Shown: piece after piece, positions 55,964 through 64,000 of the stretch
Layout of the letters: each line of letters begins with the position of its first letter
How positions within the stretch are numbered: position 1 is the first letter of the stretch
Assembly (NCBI GenBank): GCA_032718475.1
Contig: JAUCBJ010009120.1
Location: 41,909 to 105,908 of the forward strand
Direction: 5' to 3'
Source: Nemertoderma westbladi
Lineage: Eukaryota > Xenacoelomorpha > Nemertodermatida > Nemertodermatidae
Length of the DNA: 64,000 nucleotides
Notes under the pieces: generated by a model
Databases searched by the model: none
What the model was told of the DNA's origin: nothing
What the model saw: the letters and a program-made list of their open reading frames with translations, nothing else
Program-made: the position numbers and the translations under genes

Positions 55964-58117
55964 TCACCACCCCGCATCGTGTTCTTTTAGGTATTGGGTG
56001 TTGAGTGTTGGTCTGTCTCTTTTAATATAGAATTTCTCCGCTAATTTACGTTCTGTCCAGTCTTTACATATGCGCTTAATTTGTACTGTAAATGGGTTGG
56101 TGTAATTAGTATTCCCCGGGTGTTTATCTACGTAGTGCTCCCCTATAGCTTCCTTTCTATTCCCTTGCCTCACGGAGTTCTTATGTCTGTTAATCCTTTC
56201 GCGGAGGGGCCCTACAGTTTCTCCAATATAATTCTCTACGTGTTGGGTGCAAGCCGTGCACCTAATCTCATAGACAGCGTTCCTCACTGTACACTTTGTT
56301 ACGCCGTTGTTACACGTGTAACAGATAGTTCCGGCAGTAGACGGACACCTCTCGGGTTGAAGGCTGGATCTGATTAGAAGCTGGCGGAGTTTAGTGCCAG
56401 GTGTACATACCAACCTTGCCGAGCTTCCTATTGGGGAGTTCCTAATAGCGCGTTCCACACCCCGTTTCAATCCTTCGTTAAAAAATGGTAAAACTAATGG
56501 AACTTTATTGTCCAGGGTTCTAGAAGTGGTATTCCTGTTATTATGTACTCTACCCATTTCTTCATTACGTATAAGTGCATTAATTATATATGGGGGGTAG
56601 TCGTTATTACTGAGCATATTATATATTTTATCCAAACTGCGCCCTCTGCCTTCTACTGTAGAGCTATTGCGTATAGCTCGCTTAACTGCGGAACGTGCGG
56701 TGGCTGTAATAATGGTGCGTGGGTGGCTACTATTATAGTTAAGTATAATCCCAGCATTAGTGGGTTTAATGTATAATTCAAAATCAATAGAACCATGGCT
56801 ATTAACACTTGTAAGGACATCCAGAAACGGAAGGCTAGAGTAGGACTTTTCTAGTGTATATTTAATGGTGGGGTGGCAACTATTCAAATATTCTAAAAAT
56901 AGCACCAGTTCGTCCTCCCCATGCGGCCATATCGCCCATCCATCATCATAAAATCTAAACCAACATTTAACAGACAAATGGTAGTTCCCCAAATATTCGG
57001 TTTCTTTGACATGAATAAATATTACGGCAAATGGTGCAGCCAATCTGTTACCCATTCCCAGGCCGTCTTTTTGCTTATAGAATTTACTGTTAAATTGAAA
57101 AAATGTGAATTTTAAACTAAGTTGTAAAAGCCCATAAAACTCCGGAATCTCGAGTCCGAACATATTGATATCGTATTGATGTTTCTTAACAAAACTGGTC
57201 ACTACGTCGATGCCGTCTTGAACCGGTATGTTGGTGTACATCGATACGATATCTGTACTAAAAATAATATCACCGGGATCTAGCTTAGGTAGATTATTAA
57301 CACGATGCATAAAATCTTGAGTATTTTTAAGCCTCTCGGGTATAAACTGCAGTACCTGGGTCAGGATCCGACTGATAAACCACGCCGGTTTCTCGGCCGC
57401 AGAACCGGTGCTGGATGAGATTGGTCGCATCGGTTGTCCGGGTTTGTGTGTTTTGGGGTTTCCGTAAAGTTCGGGAACTCTCGGATGCGAAGACTTAAGG
57501 ATAACAGCGAGTCCGGTTTGTTCGGGACGTACCATTGTACTCTTTATGCCCGCATTGATATGCAGTCTAGCCTGCGGATTTGGGTTGCGTTTTATGGATT
57601 CGTAGGCGTCGGTGTCCGCTAATATATCGGAATTTACTTTCGAAATGTATGTCGTCCGGTCCATAATGGCAAAACCACCACTTTTGTCGCCCTTTTTAAT
57701 AATAAACTCCTTCGATTTCTGTAATTCCTTAAGTGCGCGTTGCTCGCTACGGGTTAGATTAGGTTTCGGAATGTGTGTTGTTTGCTTATGTTGCAGGAAC
57801 ACTGCTAGTACCCTGGATTTAAGTTCGTCGATGTCCCGTTCAGCGTGTGGAGATGCTGCCGGGGCCTTGAATTGAACGGTGTCTGTAAAGGGAATCTTCC
57901 CCAAACCTCCTTGGGTAGGCGGTTCGATCGTGGGGGTGGTGTCTGCCGGTGTTGCGGGTGTCCGTCGATGTGCGTCTGCAGATATCCGCCGTTCTTTGTG
58001 ATCGAGACCCCATCGTAGGCCGTGGGCGAATCGTTCGATCGCGATCTCAATGTCCGCTAGAGCGTCAGAGTTCAACTCTCTTGGGGTAGCGAACTGTGGT
58101 CCCTTACTTAGTAAACT
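55964..58117 (-). pseudogene. Truncated Penelope-like RT/GIY-YIG ORF (copy B)
   Basis: The same protein as copy A from about residue 185 to the end, in an unbroken frame; the first internal Met is at 58075, but the frame is open to 58117, where the element is cut. RT motifs (YDD) and the GIY-YIG domain are all present. Visible differences from copy A are Gln to His in GNYQLSVKC and Gly to Ser in PISSGTGS. Without the N-terminal 180 residues and the element 5' end, it is unlikely to move on its own, but it serves as the upstream pseudo-LTR and possibly promoter of copy A. Confidence 0.9.
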
Positions 58118-61100
58118 GTATTACATTGAATAGTGTTCCTAAGAGTCATTGGAAGTGGCTGAACTGGTTACATTGAATAGTGTTCCTAAGAGTCAGAGGG
58201 AGTTGCTAAACTGGCTACATTGAATAGTGTTCCTAAGAGTCAGTGGAAGTGGCTGAACTGGTTACATTGAATAGTGTTCCTAAGAGTCAGTGGAAGTGGC
58301 TGAACTGGCTACATTGAATAGTGTTCCTAAGAGTCAGTGGAAGTGGCTGAACTGGCTACATTGAATAGTGTTCCTAAGAGTCAGTGGAAGTGGCTGAACT
58401 GGTTACATTGAATAGTGTTCCTAAGAGTCAGTGGAAGTGGCTGAACTGGCTACATTGAATAGTGTTCCTAAGAGTCAGTGGAAGTGGCTGAACTGGCTAC
58501 ATTGAATAGTGTTCCTAAGAGTCAGTGGAAGTGGCTGAACTGGCTACATTGAATAGTGTTCCTAAGAGTCAGTGGAAGTGGCTGAACTGGCTACATTGAA
58601 TAGTGTTCCTAAGAGTCAGTGGAAGTGGCTGAACTGGCTACATTGAATAGTGTTCCTAAGAGTCAGTGGAAGTGGCTGAACTGGCTACATTGAATAGTGT
58701 TCCTAAGAGTCAGTGGAAGTGGCTGAACTGGCTACATTGAATAGTGTTCCTAAGAGTCAGTGGAAGTGGCTGAACTGGTTACATTGAATAGTGTTCCTAA
58801 GAGTCAGTGGAAGTGGCTGAACTGGCTACATTGAATAGTGTTCCTAAGAGTCAGTGGAAGTGGCTGAACTGGTTACATTGAATAGTGTTCCTAAGAGTCA
58901 GTGGAAGTGGCTGAACTGGTTACATTGAATAGTGTTCCTAAGAGTCAGTGGAAGTGGCTGAACTGGCTACATTGAATAGTGTTCCTAAGAGTCAGTGGAA
59001 GTGGCTGAACTGGCTACATTGAATAGTGTTCCTAAGAGTCAGTGGAAGTGGCTGAACTGGTTACATTGAATAGTGTTCCTAAGAGTCAGTGGAAGTGGCT
59101 GAACTGGTTACATTGAATAGTGTTCCTAAGAGTCAGTGGAAGTGGCTGAACTGGCTACATTGAATAGTGTTCCTAAGAGTCAGTGGAAGTGGCTGAACTG
59201 GCTACATTGAATAGTGTTCCTAAGAGTCAGTGGAAGTGGCTGAACTGGTTACATTGAATAGTGTTCCTAAGAGTCAGTGGAAGTGGCTGAACTGGCTACA
59301 TTGAATAGTGTTCCTAAGAGTCAGTGGAAGTGGCTGAACTGGTTACATTGAATAGTGTTCCTAAGAGTCAGTGGAAGTGGCTGAACTGGCTACATTGAAT
59401 AGTGTTCCTAAGAGTCAGTGGAAGTGGCTGAACTGGCTACATTGAATAGTGTTCCTAAGAGTCAGTGGAAGTGGCTGAACTGGCTACATTGAATAGTGTT
59501 CCTAAGAGTCAGTGGAAGTGGCTGAACTGGTTACATTGAATAGTGTTCCTAAGAGTCAGTGGAAGTGGCTGAACTGGCTACATTGAATAGTGTTCCTAAG
59601 AGTCAGTGGAAGTGGCTGAACTGGTTACATTGAATAGTGTTCCTAAGAGTCAGTGGAAGTGGCTGAACTGGCTACATTGAATAGTGTTCCTAAGAGTCAG
59701 TGGAAGTGGCTGAACTGGTTACATTGAATAGTGTTCCTAAGAGTCAGTGGAAGTGGCTGAACTGGCTACATTGAATAGTGTTCCTAAGAGTCAGTGGAAG
59801 TGGCTGAACTGGCTACATTGAATAGTGTTCCTAAGAGTCAGTGGAAGTGGCTGAACTGGCTACATTGAATAGTGTTCCTAAGAGTCAGTGGAAGTGGCTG
59901 AACTGGCTACATTGAATAGTGTTCCTAAGAGTCAGTGGAAGTGGCTGAACTGGCTACATTGAATAGTGTTCCTAAGAGTCAGTGGAAGTGGCTGAACTGG
60001 TTACATTGAATAGTGTTCCTAAGAGTCAGTGGAAGTGGCTGAACTGGTTACATTGAATAGTGTTCCTAAGAGTCAGTGGAAGTGGCTGAACTGGCTACAT
60101 TGAATAGTGTTCCTAAGAGTCAGTGGAAGTGGCTGAACTGGTTACATTGAATAGTGTTCCTAAGAGTCAGTGGAAGTGGCTGAACTGGCTACATTGAATA
60201 GTGTTCCTAAGAGTCAGTGGAAGTGGCTGAACTGGCTACATTGAATAGTGTTCCTAAGAGTCAGTGGAAGTGGCTGAACTGGCTACATTGAATAGTGTTC
60301 CTAAGAGTCAGTGGGAGTGGCTGAACTGGCTACATTGAATAGTGTTCCTAAGAGTCAGTGGAAGTGGCTGAACTGGCTACATTGAATAGTGTTCCTAAGA
60401 GTCAGTGGAAGTGGCTGAACTGGTTACATTGAATAGTGTTCCTAAGAGTCAGTGGAAGTGGCTGAACTGGCTACATTGAATAGTGTTCCTAAGAGTCAGT
60501 GGAAGTGGCTGAACTGGCTACATTGAATAGTGTTCCTAAGAGTCAGTGGAAGTGGCTGAACTGGCTACATTGAATAGTGTTCCTAAGAGTCAGTGGAAGT
60601 GGCTGAACTGGTTACATTGAATAGTGTTCCTAAGAGTCAGTGGAAGTGGCTGAACTGGTTACATTGAATAGTGTTCCTAAGAGTCAGTGGAAGTGGCTGA
60701 ACTGGCTACATTGAATAGTGTTCCTAAGAGTCAGTGGAAGTGGCTGAACTGGCTACATTGAATAGTGTTCCTAAGAGTCAGTGGAAGTGGCTGAACTGGT
60801 TACATTGAATAGTGTTCCTAAGAGTCAGTGGAAGTGGCTGAACTGGCTACATTGAATAGTGTTCCTAAGAGTCAGTGGAAGTGGCTGAACTGGCTACATT
60901 GAATAGTGTTCCTAAGAGTCAGTGGAAGTGGCTGAACTGGCTACATTGAATAGTGTTCCTAAGAGTCAGTGGAAGTGGCTGAACTGGTTACATTGAATAG
61001 TGTTCCTAAGAGTCAGTGGAAGTGGCTGAACTGGTTACATTGAATAGTGTTCCTAAGAGTCAGTGGAAGTGGCTGAACTGGTTACATTGAATAGTGTTCC

Positions 61101-64000
61101 TAAGAGTCAGTGGAAGTGGCTGAACTGGCTACATTGAATAGTGTTCCTAAGAGTCAGTGGAAGTGGCTGAACTGGCTACATTGAATAGTGTTCCTAAGAG
61201 TCAGTGGAAGTGGCTGAACTGGTTACATTGAATAGTGTTCCTAAGAGTCAGTGGAAGTGGCTGAACTGGTTACATTGAATAGTGTTCCTAAGAGTCAGTG
61301 GAAGTGGCTGAACTGGTTACATTGAATAGTGTTCCTAAGAGTCAGTGGAAGTGGCTGAACTGGCTACATTGAATAGTGTTCCTAAGAGTCAGTGGAAGTG
61401 GCTGAACTGGTTACATTGAATAGTGTTCCTAAGAGTCAGTGGAAGTGGCTGAACTGGCTACATTGAATAGTGTTCCTAAGAGTCAGTGGAAGTGGCTGAA
61501 CTGGCTACATTGAATAGTGTTCCTAAGAGTCAGTGGAAGTGGCTGAACTGGCTACATTGAATAGTGTTCCTAAGAGTCAGTGGAAGTGGCTGAACTGGCT
61601 ACATTGAATAGTGTTCCTAAGAGTCAGTGGAAGTGGCTGAACTGGTTACATTGAATAGTGTTCCTAAGAGTCAGTGGAAGTGGCTGAACTGGTTACATTG
61701 AATAGTGTTCCTAAGAGTCAGTGGAAGTGGCTGAACTGGTTACATTGAATAGTGTTCCTAAGAGTCAGTGGAAGTGGCTGAACTGGCTACATTGAATAGT
61801 GTTCCTAAGAGTCAGTGGAAGTGGCTGAACTGGTTACATTGAATAGTGTTCCTAAGAGTCAGTGGAAGTGGCTGAACTGGCTACATTGAATAGTGTTCCT
61901 AAGAGTCAGTGGAAGTGGCTGAACTGGCTACATTGAATAGTGTTCCTAAGAGTCAGTGGAAGTGGCTGAACTGGTTACATTGAATAGTGTTCCTAAGAGT
62001 CAGTGGAAGTGGCTGAACTGGTTACATTGAATAGTGTTCCTAAGAGTCAGTGGAAGTGGCTGAACTGGCTACATTGAATAGTGTTCCTAAGAGTCAGTGG
62101 AAGTGGCTGAACTGGTTACATTGAATAGTGTTCCTAAGAGTCAGTGGAAGTGGCTGAACTGGTTACATTGAATAGTGTTCCTAAGAGTCAGTGGAAGTGG
62201 CTGAACTGGCTACATTGAATAGTGTTCCTAAGAGTCAGTGGAAGTGGCTGAACTGGTTACATTGAATAGTGTTCCTAAGAGTCAGTGGAAGTGGCTGAAC
62301 TGGTTACATTGAATAGTGTTCCTAAGAGTCAGTGGAAGTGGCTGAACTGGTTACATTGAATAGTGTTCCTAAGAGTCAGTGGAAGTGGCTGAACTGGCTA
62401 CATTGAATAGTGTTCCTAAGAGTCAGTGGAAGTGGCTGAACTGGCTACATTGAATAGTGTTCCTAAGAGTCAGTGGAAGTGGCTGAACTGGCTACATTGA
62501 ATAGTGTTCCTAAGAGTCAGTGGAAGTGGCTGAACTGGTTACATTGAATAGTGTTCCTAAGAGTCAGTGGAAGTGGCTGAACTGGTTACATTGAATAGTG
62601 TTCCTAAGAGTCAGTGGGAGTGGCTGAACTGGCTACATTGAATAGTGTTCCTAAGAGTCAGTGGAAGTGGCTGAACTGGCTACATTGAATAGTGTTCCTA
62701 AGAGTCAGTGGGAGTGGCTGAACTGGCTACATTGAATAGTGTTCCTAAGAGTCAGTGGAAGTGGCTGAACTGGCTACATTGAATAGTGTTCCTAAGAGTC
62801 AGTGGAAGTGGCTGAACTGGTTACATTGAATAGTGTTCCTAAGAGTCAGTGGAAGTGGCTGAACTGGTTACATTGAATAGTGTTCCTAAGAGTCAGTGGA
62901 AGTGGCTGAACTGGTTACATTGAATAGTGTTCCTAAGAGTCAGAGGGAGTGGCTGAACTGGTTACATTGAATAGTGTTCCTAAGAGTCAGTGGAAGTGGC
63001 TGAACTGGTTACATTGAATAGTGTTCCTAAGAGTCAGTGGAAGTGGCTGAACTGGTTACATTGAATAGTGTTCCTAAGAGTCAGTGGGAGTGGCTGAACT
63101 GGTTACATTGAATAGTGTTCCTAAGAGTCAGTGGGAGTGGCTGAACTGGTTACATTGAATAGTGTTCCTAAGAGTCAGTGGGAGTGGCTGAACTGGTTAC
63201 ATTGAATAGTGTTCCTAAGAGTCAGTGGAAGTGGCTGAACTGGTTACATTGAATAGTGTTCCTAAGAGTCAGAGGGAGTGGCTGAACTGGTTACATTGAA
63301 TAGTGTTCCTAAGAGTCAGTGGAAGTGGCTGAACTGGTTACATTGAATAGTGTTCCTAAGAGTCAGTGGAAGTGGCTGAACTGGTTACATTGAATAGTGT
63401 TCCTAAGAGTCAGTGGAAGTGGCTGAACTGGTTACATTGAATAGTGTTCCTAAGAGTCAGTGGAAGTGGCTGAACTGGCTACATTGAATAGTGTTCCTAA
63501 GAGTCAGTGGAAGTGGCTGAACTGGCTACATTGAATAGTGTTCCTAAGAGTCAGTGGAAGTGGCTGAACTGGTTACATTGAATAGTGTTCCTAAGAGTCA
63601 GTGGAAGTGGCTGAACTGGCTACATTGAATAGTGTTCCTAAGAGTCAGTGGAAGTGGCTGAACTGGCTACATTGAATAGTGTTCCTAAGAGTCAGAGGGA
63701 GTGGCTAAACTGGCTACATTGAATAGTGTTCCTAAGAGTCAGTGGAAGTGGCTGAACTGGTTACATTGAATAGTGTTCCTAAGAGTCAGTGGAAGTGGCT
63801 GAACTGGTTACATTGAATAGTGTTCCTAAGAGTCAGAGGAAGTGGCTGAACTGGTTACATTGAATAGTGTTCCTAAGAGTCAGTGGGAGTGGCTGAACTG
63901 GCTACATTGAATAGTGTTCCTAAGAGTCAGTGGAAGTGGCTGAACTGGCTACATTGAATAGTGTTCCTAAGAGTCAGAGGGAGTGGCTGAACTGGTTACA
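58118..64000. repeat. 47-bp satellite array (about 125 units, continues past the window)
   Basis: The unit reads TACATTGAATAGTGTTCC, TAAGAGTCAGTGGAAGTGGC, TGAACTGGC/T; landmarks step by 47 bp (58216, 58263). Nearly all units are identical except for one C/T site (CTGGC or CTGGT), a rarer GGAAGT/GGGAGT change, and CAGTGG/CAGAGG. Variants such as CAGAGGGAG are concentrated at the two edges (first two units, and after 62940). No spacers and no long ORF. Confidence 0.97.

Larger units (their letters stand above)
55667..58117 (-). mobile_element. Penelope-like element, 5'-truncated copy B
   Basis: Direct repeat of copy A at an offset of 2964 bp. Similarity ends at 58117 (equal to 55153 in copy A, inside codons for residues near 185), where the 47-bp satellite begins without a spacer. 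Differences from copy A are few (near 56978, 57354, 57411 and 57688), so the pair is young or recently converted. Confidence 0.88.

Noticed and set aside
58118-64000. Hammerhead ribozyme within the 47-bp satellite
   Set aside because: Some animal satellites carry hammerheads, but neither strand of this unit has a CTGANGA plus GAAA core.

Overview
This is nuclear DNA of an animal, most likely a marine invertebrate; the phylum cannot be fixed from the window. Evidence: spliced genes with GT/AG junctions, AATAAA poly(A) signals, metazoan proteins (a LIV-1 type ZIP zinc transporter, the prorenin receptor ATP6AP2, a polycystin-1-like protein), and a dense mix of non-LTR retrotransposons, Penelope-like elements, piggyBac- and hAT-like MITEs, a tRNA-derived SINE and two long satellites. 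All three host genes are on the + strand.

Layout. Positions 1-21176 are one array of a 29-bp satellite, broken by a 100-N gap (18960-19059), with several layers of higher-order repeats. The array stops about 125 bp before an exon of the ZIP transporter, whose last two exons (21302-21757) are the only part of that gene present; the array probably lies in its upstream intron. Positions 21758-28650 are AT-rich with few genes and hold two MITEs and a perfect 32-bp tandem array. Positions 28658-33574 are a stack of transposons: a 5'-truncated LINE, a 1.8-kb TIR element, and a hAT-like MITE nested in another copy of itself. Next is an intact, intronless ATP6AP2 gene (33700-34746) whose start lies about 125 bp from the MITE end.

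Positions 35484-37000 hold more MITEs and a tiny LINE fragment. A polycystin-1-like gene follows: a probable TM1 exon (37439-37592), a 4.4-kb intron filled with a 1-kb foldback element, a 1.55-kb piggyBac-type element and a tRNA-SINE, then a 3.1-kb terminal exon (41984-45066) coding for PLAT plus the channel region. Positions 45104-52700 are intergenic with two oppositely oriented LINE fragments.

Positions 52702-58117 are a head-to-tail pair of nearly identical Penelope-like elements on the minus strand (RT plus GIY-YIG endonuclease). The downstream member has an intact 901-codon ORF. Their shared terminal repeat contains a hammerhead-ribozyme-like motif with a U-A pair in place of the canonical C3-G8 core pair. 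The truncated upstream copy abuts a 47-bp satellite that runs from 58118 past the window end.

The host genes form no operon or common pathway that I can see, although ATP6AP2 (V-ATPase accessory), ZIP and polycystin are all membrane proteins. The most notable points are the ribozyme-like motif in the Penelope repeats, the roughly 720 splice-donor-like and many AP-1-like motifs in the intronic satellite, the self-nested hAT MITE beside the ATP6AP2 start with two minimal uORFs, and the ERE-like palindromes at both ends of the piggyBac-type element.
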